Shown in pieces: positions 24,023-33,283 of a stretch of 64,000 nucleotides of DNA. Positions within the stretch are counted from its first letter, which is position 1, and each line of letters opens with the position of its first letter. The translations under genes and the position numbers were made by a program. The notes beneath the pieces are model-generated. The model ran no database searches. It was not told the origin of the DNA and was given only the letters and a program-made list of their open reading frames with translations. The stretch spans positions 124,001 to 188,000 of the forward strand of contig JAJTTP010000030.1 of NCBI GenBank assembly GCA_023313575.1, given 5' to 3'. The stretch comes from Eutypella sp. D-1 (taxonomy: Eukaryota > Ascomycota > Sordariomycetes > Xylariales > Diatrypaceae).

Positions 24023-24941
24023 AAGAGAGAGAAAAGAGTAGAAGGGCTTGGGGCTCTTAACGGGATGGATTTGGGGGGTTTCGCACTGTCTTGTTTGCAG
24101 TATTACGTTTCAACTTGGACGAAGGGAGGGGACGCTTGTGTATGAGAGAATGAAGAGGGTAATGAAACACGTTAGGAGGCAAAAAGGGAGGGGAATCCAA
24201 GGTAGAACACAAATCGAGGGGAGGGGGGCCGCTGGAGTGCAGCCTGTATATGTATATAAGTATGATGCATCCTTCCTCGGTACGGGGGTTGTTAGGTCGG
24301 TGGTGGTGGCATACTCGCTCGCTTCGTTGGTGCATCTGGTATCGTGCATACAAGGTTATGGAGCGGCGTTACTGGTTTTATTGGATTTTTGGGCGTCAGA
24401 ATCTATATATATCATAATTTACGTCTACGGAGCTACCCAGGTATTTGGCTGGACATTATTTCTTTCGCATAAAGGAGATGCAATCGTAATGATACTACCT
24501 GTGGTAGATACCGCGAAAAGCGAAAAGGGGCAATAATGCAAAAAGCGGGGAGGGTTTTGTTTGAAGATAACCGGAGGTGGAGACAGGAGATATGCAACTA
24601 ACGGTTAATTAAAACGCGTCCACGTCCATCCTCCATGCTAGCAGTGTTTCGACACGTATGTAACGAAGTAGAGCTACATAGTAAAAAGGAAGAGAACCCC
24701 TGAAATTGCATATCAAATAATATCAATAATATGTACCTAAATACATAGGTAGCTCTGACGGGACCAGACAGAACATGTCTATAACAACTCACTTTCGCTC
24801 TCACTCTCACCCTCACTCTCACTTCGAGTTGTATTATAACAACAAACCACGCTCATTATAATTCTAAGAACATCGCCAAAGGCCACGGGCTCTACAGCTT
24901 CTGGAAGCTCATTAGGAGCCTAATTGGTGATAATTGGTGAA
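24023..24941. other. Intergenic, rhomboid / GAA1
   Basis: Contains a CTCACT-rich patch (24790-24822) and a perfect tandem pair of the 10-mer TAATTGGTGA at 24921-24940, ending one base before the GAA1 start codon. No gene recognised. The open frame at 24048-24536 has no codon bias and no domain. Confidence 0.55.
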
Positions 24942-27309
24942 ATGGCCGGCCTCCTCGGTAAGTTCAAGTCCCCAAGTCCCGAGTTCACCTCCGTCTCCGC
25001 CTCCGCCTCCGCCTCCGACTCCGACTCCGTCCCGTCGTATCATCCGCCGCCTTTCCGTGGTCCCCGTTCTCGCGATTCGACTACCGCTAACGTCGGGGGG
25101 TTGTATATAGCTTCGGCGCTTCAGAGGATACGCCGCAATGACCGGCTCCTGAGGACATTACCGCCCTACGTCTCGCTCGTCTGCATCGTCATCGGCGTCG
25201 TCTGGCTGTTCATGCTGCCCCTCGACGGCTACTCGCGCCGCACCTACATCTCCGAGAATGCCCTCCTGCCCGGTCAGGTCCACGCCTACTTCGGCGGCAG
25301 CGATCAGCATATCTTCCGCGCTTACAGACACGAGATCGACGCTCTGCAGAATTCAACCAACGTAGAGTAAGTCCCAAACCCGGAGGCACCACTACGGAGG
25401 CACGCACGGCGCGGCCGGTAGAAGAAAAGACTTTTATTGGCTAACATGGAAGACGGGGTTTTCCACTAGGGTGAACGACGGTCTGGAGACCATCCTTAAG
25501 GGCGTTGGTGTCAAGGTCGCCCGCCAGAACTACACCTACCACTCCTCAGGCGACACCTACTCCGGCGAGAACATCTACGCAATACTGCAGGCGCCACGCG
25601 GCGACGCCACCGAGGCCATTGTACTGGTCGCGCCCTGGCGTAACCCTCGCGACGAGCTGAACCGCAACGGCCTGGCCCTGGCCCTTGCCCTGACGCGCTA
25701 CTTCAAGCGCTGGTCGCTGTGGTCCAAGGACATCATCCTCGTCGTTCCCCCCGACAGCCGCACCGGCACCCAAGCCTGGGTCGACGCCTACCACGATGCC
25801 CACGATCCCCGGCACGTCGCCCCGCTGCCATTGAAGTCCGGTGCCCTGCAGGGCGCCCTCGCCCTCGACTACCCCCACGAGGACCGCTTCGAGTCCATCC
25901 ACATCATCTACGACGGCGTCAACGGGCAGCTGCCGAACCTCGACCTCATCAACTCCATCGTGCACATCGCCAACGGCCAGCATCAGGGGTCCGTGCTGCA
26001 GCGCATGTGGCGGCACCGCAACGGGTACGAGGACCGTCTCGGGACGATGCTGCGCGGCATGGTGAACCAGGGGCTGGGCCACGCGACGGGCGTCCACAGC
26101 AGCTTCATCCCCTACCACGTCGACGCGCTCACCATCCAGCCCGTCGGCCGCGGCTGGCACGACGAGATGGGCCTCGGCCGCGTCGTCGAGGGCACCTTCC
26201 GCAGCCTCAATAACCTCCTCGAACACCTCCACCAGAGCTTCTACTTTTACCTCCTCATGAACCGCGACCGCTTCGTCAGCATCGGCACCTACCTCCCCAG
26301 CGCCATGCTGGTCGCCGCCAATTTCACCATCATGGCCATCTCCCTGTGGGTCCGCAGCGGGTACCGCGAGGACGAGGGGGAGACGCCCGCCGTGGGCGAG
26401 GCTGCTAGGGTGGAGTTGCAGAAGAAGCAGGGCGATGACGCCGACGCCTCTGGCAGCTCGGATTCTAAGATGCGGAGCGGGAGGGATGCTCCCCCTCCGC
26501 CTAGGGGCACTACGTCTGCTGCTGCCAAAATCGAGAGACACGTGTTCCTCCCGCTCGGCCTGGTAATAGGCAGCCAGCTCCTCGGCCTCGTGCCCCTGTT
26601 TATCTTCAACCACACACCATCCAACGTACGTGCTTCCTCCACTTATATATATATATATACATTAGATGCAGAATGTGTGTATGAGAGAGAGACTCCCTCG
26701 ACTAACCTGTTAGGAATACAGCTTCTCACGCCCGTATTCACGATCTTCGCGCTAGCTAACGGGGCGCTCCCGCATCTACTCTCGCGCCTGCTCCCAGCGC
26801 CGTCCGCCACCGCTGCCGCTGCCGCCCCTCCGCAGCAGCAGTTCTACCAGCTCCTCAAGGCCTTCTCCCTCCTCTTGCTCGGCATGTTCCTCAGCGCCCT
26901 CGCCACCCTGAACTTCAGCCTCGCCCTACTCGTCGGCCTGCTCGCCGCCCCGCTGACCTTCACGCCGGTCTCTGCGTCCGTGTCCGGATTCCGCACCCAC
27001 ACCACCACCAACACTAACGCCAACGCCGCCACCGCAGCCTACGCGCTCCTCCTACACGCCCTCAGCCCGCCCGCCGTCCTCGCCGCCGCCGTCGCGCTGC
27101 TCAGGGTCTTCGCGGGCGCCGGCGCTGGGGTAGGGGAGATAGGCGTCGCTGATGTTCTGAGGGAGGCCGCCTTCGGCTGGGACGTCTGGGGCCTGTATAC
27201 CCCCCTCATCGTCTGGTGCGTCTGGTGGCCCGCCTGGCTCGTCGGGTTCGTCGTCCTGCTCGGGGGCAGCGCCGCTGGCCGTAGGGAGGGGAAGCAGAAG
27301 GTGCCGTGA
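24942..27309 (+). CDS. GAA1: GPI transamidase subunit Gaa1
   Basis: Three exons: 24942-25366, 25470-26625 and 26722-27309; 722 residues. The first intron has donor GTAAGT and acceptor CTAG. The second (96 nt, donor GTACGT, branch ACTAACC, acceptor ATACAG) contains no stop and is a multiple of three, so it is easily missed; family continuity supports removing it. The protein has a short cytoplasmic tail, a first membrane helix (about 76-94), then the large lumenal M28-peptidase-like Gaa1 domain: SGENIYAILQAPRG, EAIVLVAPWR, DIILVVPPDS, IIYDGVNGQLPNLDLIN and LINRDRFVSIG-like LLMNRDRFVSIG. Several C-terminal helices follow. Gaa1 acts in the ER complex that attaches GPI anchors to proteins. The start ATG follows a duplicated 10-mer. 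The stretch after about 290 is Ala-rich and longer than in yeast. Confidence 0.9.
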
Positions 27310-29088
27310 TTAGAATGTGCGAGGGCCGGGTTGTGGATTGGAGGGAGGGGGGGGGGGGGGGTCTTTCTTTTTCTTTAAGAGGGATGTGCGTATATATATA
27401 CTATTCGCGATGATGATACGGTGGAAATGGAGCATAGGCGAGGGGAGCACTGGAGGACCAGCGAGTTATTTTAGCGGACATGGTTTCTTAACTCTCTGGC
27501 TTTTAAGGGGGGGGGGGGGGGGGGGGGGGGGGATTTGATTTCCCACCCTGCCCTTGTCTCGCTGCATACTTACGCCGGACTTATGCGTATCCCCTGACCC
27601 TGCTGTCGCATTTTGGGAAGAGGAAGAGAAAAGAGCACGGGCGTGATAAGATCATACTACGAATATTGTTGTCATATGGATCTATATATATATATATATA
27701 TGCATTTTGAATAGATGCTATTCTGAGATCAGGCCCCCCGAGCTAAGCTCAACCTCGTCGCAGTAGCCCCTTTTTTTGACTTGACTTGACTTGGCCCCGT
27801 CTCTCTTGGTGTGTGTGTACTTCATCCCCTTTCTTTCGGGCCGGCAGCAGTGTGAAGGGTTTTTTTCCGTTTTTTTGGGGGGGTTTGTTGAAGGGGGGAG
27901 ATCCGCTTGCAGAAGTCGAAAGAGGGTATTGACAATAGCTTTTTGGCTTCCTCCAATCAATTTGTTTTTAGACAGGCTCAGGACAGTAGCCAGATCATCC
28001 ACACCTCTCTGTTCTGGCCTGTTGACTTGGTTCAGAATGATCAGCCCTTTCACGAAGCAGCTAGTTATCGTAATTACTATATCCAGTTCGTCCTGGTAGC
28101 TGTATTGTCAGCCCAACTGGACTTTCCACCTGGGCATCTTGTTGCGTCTAGCATAGTAGAAACGTTCGCAACCTATATCGACATAACTCTCTCGGGTAGT
28201 ATCGAAGGGCGCGAAGCTTAGCTAGGCCAAAAGGCACCCTCGGGACGGTCCGCAGAAACGGTTCCCGCCTCATATCGGGCCGCCGACGTGGGCGGCCTCG
28301 CGTTGTTTAGGGCGTCTTAACTTGGGGTCAAGAGTGATTGATTTGCGGGCAATGGAACACTCGTCCCTTCTAGTGATAAGAGTATGGGAGGCGGGACGCT
28401 AAGACATGGCATGGCTATGGATTGTTGAGTGTGGCGTCGCTGGTTTCACGTCTTCCGGAGAACGCCGGTATGTCGAGAGCCAGGGCCCCCGTTACGAAAA
28501 TACCCTTTTCGGAAAGACGCATCCCTATAACTAGGAGGGTACATCTCCTCAGCCACATCGGTTTAGTTATGGTAAAACAGCCTCGCCATATCGAAATATT
28601 TTGAGGCTGTCCAATGCATTTATATATCAAGGCGGATGGAGACTTCCGTTGCAGTGGACCCTGTCAGATTGGTCTAGGATAAGGGAGAGTTAGTAACTAA
28701 AACGGGGGGAAACATCTTGTACTCAGGCAGGAGTGGAAGCGGTCACAAATGGATTTTCCAAAATTTGCATCAGTAAATAAATTGTAAGAAATAACCCAAG
28801 GAACGTGATTGTATTGTGTGATGCGTTGAAGCTCAATACAAGGTCTCTAGCTTAATACAAGATCTCTCCTAAATAGCCCGAACCGAGACGACCCGACACT
28901 ATAGGAGACTGATGAATATATGTTTAAGGAGTGACTTGTAGTGAGTAATGAATTAGTGAAACAATGAAAAAGCAAATCCTGGCAATGATAGCATGCGCTT
29001 CATATATCTGTGAACCTAGCCAACCTCTATAAACGATCCCGTGCTGATCGTTGCTTCTTCCTTTACCCAAGGGCCCAAGACCTCAGGC
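27310..29088. other. Intergenic, downstream of GAA1
   Basis: G runs at 27347-27361 (15 G) and 27507-27532 (26 G) lie downstream of GAA1 in sense orientation. A (TA)n patch is at about 27683-27701. An imperfect direct repeat, AATACAAGGTCTCT / AATACAAGATCTCT, lies at about 28835-28870. A frame at 27907-28221 reads through 104 codons but shows no motif that I know. Confidence 0.5.
27507..27532 (+). repeat. 26-nt poly-G run
   Basis: The longest homopolymer in the window, about 200 bp after the GAA1 stop codon, on the sense strand. Its true length could differ in the genome because such runs sequence poorly. Confidence 0.85.
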
Positions 29089-30461
29089 TTAACACTCCCG
29101 CCAGGTCAGGTAGTGGATCTGGGTGAACTTCAAGTCGGCAGAGTCGACCTAATTGTGGGTATCATGGTTAGCAAAGTTTTCAGGATTTCCATGGGATCCA
29201 AGGCGAGTGGCAAAACTTACAGTCATGAGAGCCGGGTTGGGCGAGACCAGAGGGTTGATGCGGACCTCGGAGTTGATGTTGAGCATACCGTCGTAGCCGC
29301 AAGGCGACCACACAGTGCTGTCGATGCTGAAGGTGTCGGTCTTCTTGTAGTTGTCGTCGAAGGGACCGATGAGGTTGGTGTTGCTATCAGTCTGCAGAAC
29401 ATTCACCGTTAGCATTTCGTTCCATGGCACGATCCAGGCTAGTAGATCCAAAGGGAAGACTGTTTCACACTCACCTGCTCCGACTGGCCGGAGAAGTAGT
29501 AGGACGCCCTGACGACACCCTTCTGGCCGGCGGGGAGGTTGGCGTATCCGCGGTAGTCGGCCTTGAAGATGGAGAACTGCCAGCCGCCGGGGTAAGTCAT
29601 GGCGATGTTAAGCTGGCAGTTCTTGCGGGCGTCGGTGGGGATCAGGCCGGGACCAGTCTGCGCCACGAAGGCCCCGTACAGGAGCGTCAGCATCGACTTG
29701 TCCTTCGACAGCTGCGAGTTCACCGTGTTGGCGCCACATCCGCTACCTCCGTACGTCACGCCGCGGATCTCGATCGCGGTCGGACCGGCGGTGCCCGAGC
29801 TGGTAGTCCTGGTTGAGGTGGAGAACTGGCTGTTGGTGGACGAGCCCGGGAGGATGTAAGAAGAGGACGTGGTCGTCGAGGACTCGGTGCTCGAAGTCTC
29901 TGACGAGGTCTCCGTGGAGCTCACGGTAGTGGAGCTCTCCGTCGACTCAGTGCTGGTGGATACTTCCGTGACGGTCGCGGTAGAGGTGATCTCCGAAATA
30001 ATGATAGAGTCGGTGGTGATGGTCTCCGAAGTAATAGCAGAGCTCGTGTTCCACAGGCCACTCGAAGTCGTGACGGTCGGCGAAACGAAGTCGCTGGAGA
30101 CGGTGGAGTTCGGGAAGAAGCTGCTCGTGATGGACGAGAAGGTCACCTGGCCGCCACTCGAGGTTGCGTTCAAGGGAAGGCTACTGCTGGTAGTAGTGAC
30201 ATTGATGGGCAGAATAGTAAAGCTCTCAGTAGCGGACGAGGTTGTGGTGTCGTTGCGCAGCGTGGTCGTGTCAAACAGCGAGGAGGTCTTGATCGGTGCG
30301 GACGCAGTGCTGCTGGCAGAGACAGCGCTGCAGACGGTGGTGACATAGCAGATCTCCGAGGGAAGCGGGAGTCCAATACTGGGAAGATCAATGCCGCCCA
30401 ACTGCGGTGCCGCGATGGCCAGCGAAGGCAGAAGGAGAATGAGCTCCGAAGTGAAACGCAT
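29089..30461 (-). CDS. Secreted DUF4360 protein with Ser/Thr-rich linker
   Basis: Three exons on the minus strand: 30461-29475, 29391-29221 and 29148-29089; 405 residues, all introns in phase 0. A signal peptide (LILLLPSLAIAAP, cut after about residue 18) is followed by a long Ser/Thr/Val-rich region (about 45-230) that is likely O-glycosylated. The C-terminal DUF4360 domain follows: IEIRGVTYGGSGC, SMLTLLYGAFVAQTGPG, RKNCQLNIAMTYPGGWQFSI, YYFSG, then exon 2 IGPFDDNY and WSPCGYDG, and exon 3 DLKFTQIHYLTWREC. DUF4360 proteins are secreted fungal proteins of unknown function; I assign none. Expression is likely strong: a TATAAA box lies about 195 bp upstream of the ATG, and the upstream DNA contains a duplicated module. 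Most family members lack such a long Ser/Thr linker as far as I recall. Confidence 0.88.
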
Positions 30462-30653
30462 GGTGCCGGTGGATTATTTATTAGATTAAGAGAGATAGTT
30501 GATCAGTGGAGGAAAGATGTCGGTAAGAGTGAAAGTGAATGAGGAAGGAGTGAAGAACCGAAGAATGAGTGTAGGAAGCTGGCCGGACTGAAGAAGGATG
30601 ATGCGATGATGAGAGTGAAGGAAAGTGATGATGGACAGGAACCATCTCGACCC

Positions 30654-30659
30654 TTTATA
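30654..30659 (-). promoter_or_regulatory. TATA box of the DUF4360 gene
   Basis: TATAAA on the minus strand, about 193 bp before the start codon, flanked by a purine-rich stretch. Position and orientation fit a core promoter, with the duplicated module directly upstream. Confidence 0.55.
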
Positions 30660-30703
30660 ATCTTTTTCCCCCTTATCTTTTTCCTGTGTGTGGTGTTGAG
30701 CCC

Positions 30704-30985
30704 ATGAAGTCGTCGCCTCTCTTACGTACGGAGCCAACCGCTCGAGTCTGGACTCCTTGTCTGAAGGTGGTAGAGTGAGACTTCAGCTATCGTTAGTTTT
30801 CCAAGGGAGGGTTGTGTCAATCCTTTTTTCCCCCTCTTGCATGATTTTCTTTTTTGGTGTTGATCTGCTATGAAGTCGTCGCCCCTCATACGAGCGGAAT
30901 CAACCGTTAGAGTCCGCACTCCTTGCCTCAGATAGTGATGTAAGACTTCAGCTATCCAAGGGAGAGTTGTTCTTTTCTCTCACAA
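30704..30985 (-). repeat. Imperfect tandem duplication upstream of the DUF4360 gene
   Basis: A segment of roughly 110 bp occurs twice with a 166-bp period (starting at 30704 and 30870 on the + strand). Both copies share ATGAAGTCGTCGCC, CAACCG, ACTCCTTG, AGACTTCAGCTATC and CCAAGGGAG, and each is preceded by GGTGTTGA. Similarity is about 75-80% by eye. Both copies lie just upstream of the TATA box, so they look like a duplicated regulatory module. Confidence 0.75.
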
Positions 30986-31029
30986 CCACGACTCTCATTC
31001 ATTAACTATCTTGCCTATCTCGGACATCA

Positions 31030-31200
31030 ACCCCGACCTGATGCGAGTCATCATGACAAGCAGTGGAGATCCAAGACAAGTACTCAGGGACAACATTACC
31101 CGCACGGTATTGCGAAACGACACGTGCAAAACGGCATTCCAGTGCTACTGTATCTGGACATCTAGATAGTCTCTACATTGGTGGACTTTGGAAGCCTATG
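31030..31200 (+). pseudogene. Relic of an ankyrin-repeat gene (tentative)
   Basis: Three reading frames in succession give pieces that together fit one ankyrin repeat: a segment ending DTCKTAFQ, then ATVSGHLD one frame over, then VSTLVDFGS in the third frame. The consensus order (K-T-A-x-Q ... GHLDxV ... LxDxGA) is met, but at least two frameshifts and downstream stops break it. The upstream part of the first frame uses many C-ending codons. This is most likely the remains of an ankyrin-containing gene, such as those common next to NACHT or HET domains in fungi. The match is by eye and covers a single repeat. Confidence 0.4.
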
Positions 31201-31333
31201 AGCCAAATCCAGCCTTGCAAAGATAGTTCGCATATGGTGTCGTGGTCTATCAGAAAGTAAACATCAATTTTAAGATCCTATTGTTATTATGCACATCCCA
31301 ACCCCAGCCAGACTTGCATGTGCATACATATGA

Positions 31334-31773
31334 TATTTTCCGACGCAAGATGCGGAGGGCATCCCTGCGAATGACACCATCATACATTATACGGAGGAAC
31401 CCGAAGGGTCATCCTTGTCGAGTCAGAAACTAGAAGCCCTAGACAGATTGATAGATCGCACAATCAAACGTCCTTACGAAGCCACTTTCCTTTTTCACAT
31501 TCCATTGTTTTTGAACGCGCTGGTCCTTCTTCGCGTTCTAGATCTTCCTTGTTCTGGAGTCCACCTACTTTCTCCGCGACAACATTCATCTCCACGGCTG
31601 GCTAGCTGGGCTAATCATGAGATATTACAGAGTCCTAGACCCAACTGCGCATCGAAGAAGAACGCGAGATTTCGGGGTGGATATGCACATCCAGTTAGCA
31701 CACCCGAGTCCTCGACCAACATTGAAACATTTTCTCATTTTGGGGATCGGTAAAGGGCCGGAGGGTCGATGTT
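31334..31773 (+). pseudogene. Unrecognised coding-like fragments in two frames
   Basis: One open stretch from about 31334 reads FPTQDAEGIPANDTIIHYTE and continues to LEALDRLIDRTIKRPYEATF. From about 31540 a different frame reads LESTYFLRDNIHLHGWLAG, then RYYRVLDPTAHRRRTRDF and LAHPSPRPTLKHFLILGIG before a TGA near 31772. The second frame begins with strongly C-ending codons. I do not recognise a family. It could be a frameshifted relic, or exons joined by an intron that I failed to define. Confidence 0.3.
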
Positions 31774-32514
31774 GACATAGCCTTGGAAGGCTGTCTCTGA
31801 TATTGTCCCCTAAATCTTGGCTGTGCTACATAGTGCTGTCCGACACGACCAGCCCTAGTTTCAGGACTGCAGTAGGTTACACTGCCAGTCCTGTCAACTT
31901 AGTGGAGTTTGTCATGACTGCATAGGCTGACCAGTATCCGATAGGATTCTAATAGGCCTCAGGTACGGCAAGACAAAAGTCTTACCAATCAAACAACATC
32001 ATTTCCACTTCTGGCGCAGGGAGGTCCAGATAACATTTGCACGGGGGGCTTCTAGAATTCTCTGGGGTAAGTGAGCCTGTTTAGGTTCACCGGGTTTGCC
32101 AAATGCCATCTTGTTCATCTGCTCAGCATTGGCTGAGCTAGATCTTCTCCCTTGTACAGGAATTTTGAAGCTGCCAGGATCAGTTCAGTTTGACACTGTA
32201 GCGCCGCATCGTATCATTTCACGCCTGCACCTCCATCCCTTTGCAGCCCCAGGTCTGCGTGAAGCAGTAATAATAATATTCACATACTTTACTACGGCTA
32301 GGACTCGGCGCTCGATACATCATTACTGGTGACGTAGGTAGTGGCTACCTATGTCTAATATGTTTCTATTACACATCCAATGTATTAGAGAGTAGTGTAG
32401 AAATTCGATCGGAATCCCGGTGGTTCCTGACGGCCTGTAATTTCGGCTTTAGTTGAATTTCCTACTACAAACCGACGGTATCTTTGATAAAGGCTTAACT
32501 CCCCATTCAGGGTG

Positions 32515-33283
32515 CTATATGCCGCTGCCCTGTATGCCAAAGATAAGAGCGAACACCCAGTAGATTTCGTGATGAATCAGAGCGCCCATCAAGGTTGGGA
32601 CCCACAGCCAAGGTGTGGGTCGCCTTAACCCCTATTCCCCCCTATTCACGATATAACTGCGATGCAATACAGCTCAATGATTCATCTAGCGCAACAACAT
32701 TGTATAACCGTGATAGTCAACATATCATTCTATAGTACCCTATGAGGCGACACGTCTGCTGCCAGTGAGTTTCTATCTCGTTTCCATAACCAAGATGCGA
32801 TATGCTGGGTCAATCACGTGGCCAGGGAGCGCGAAGTTGTGATAGCGGTCGATCCAGTTCTACTTAGATTAATATGTAGGTAGGGTTGCGATAATATTCG
32901 TAACTGGATGACGAAATTGCCAAGGGGTAGTCGTCTCAGAAACAGTCAAGAAAAGAAACAACAAAAAGTGGATAAAATTATCAAATTGGCATAAAGTTAA
33001 AGACAATATTCTAGATACAGGATGGGGGGTGCCCCGGCCTATATATATCCTGACGATCCCCGGAGTTAAGGTGATCTGATCAACTATATCCGTTATTATC
33101 CCTTTGTAGAATGGCCCCCACTAAGTGAGGCTCAACTGACCGTGATAGTTACTTACCCGTTGACCTGGTAGCAATCAGCCCGCTGCTACTAGTCATGTAC
33201 TGGGGCAGTGATGGCGTGTCAGGGAATAACGATACTAGAGTAGGAGGTGCCGCGAATACAACAGAGGCCTCCCCATAATCAAA
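32515..33283 (-). pseudogene. Exon-like fragments of an unrecognised gene, probably decayed
   Basis: Three minus-strand pieces look coding. At 33283-33157, DYGEASVVFAAPPTLVS... ends in SSSGLIATRST directly at a GTAAGT donor and starts after a CTATAG acceptor. At 32859-32773, NWIDRYHNFALPGHVIDP follows an AAGTAG acceptor and uses C-ending codons, but stops after ETR. At 32631-32515, WVPTLMGALIHHEIYWVF plus ALIFGIQGSGI forms a membrane-like helix before a stop. I could not join them in phase. No family is recognised. They may be one gene with lost exons. Confidence 0.3.

Noticed and set aside
25546..26613. 355-codon open frame on the minus strand inside GAA1
   Set aside because: It is the mirror of a GC-rich, codon-biased exon on the + strand; its composition (Val, Ala, Glu, Asp, Gly) is what reverse complements of such exons give, and no domain is seen.
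27907..28221. 104-codon frame downstream of GAA1
   Set aside because: It reads somewhat like protein but has weak codon bias, no domain and no splice partners that I could find.
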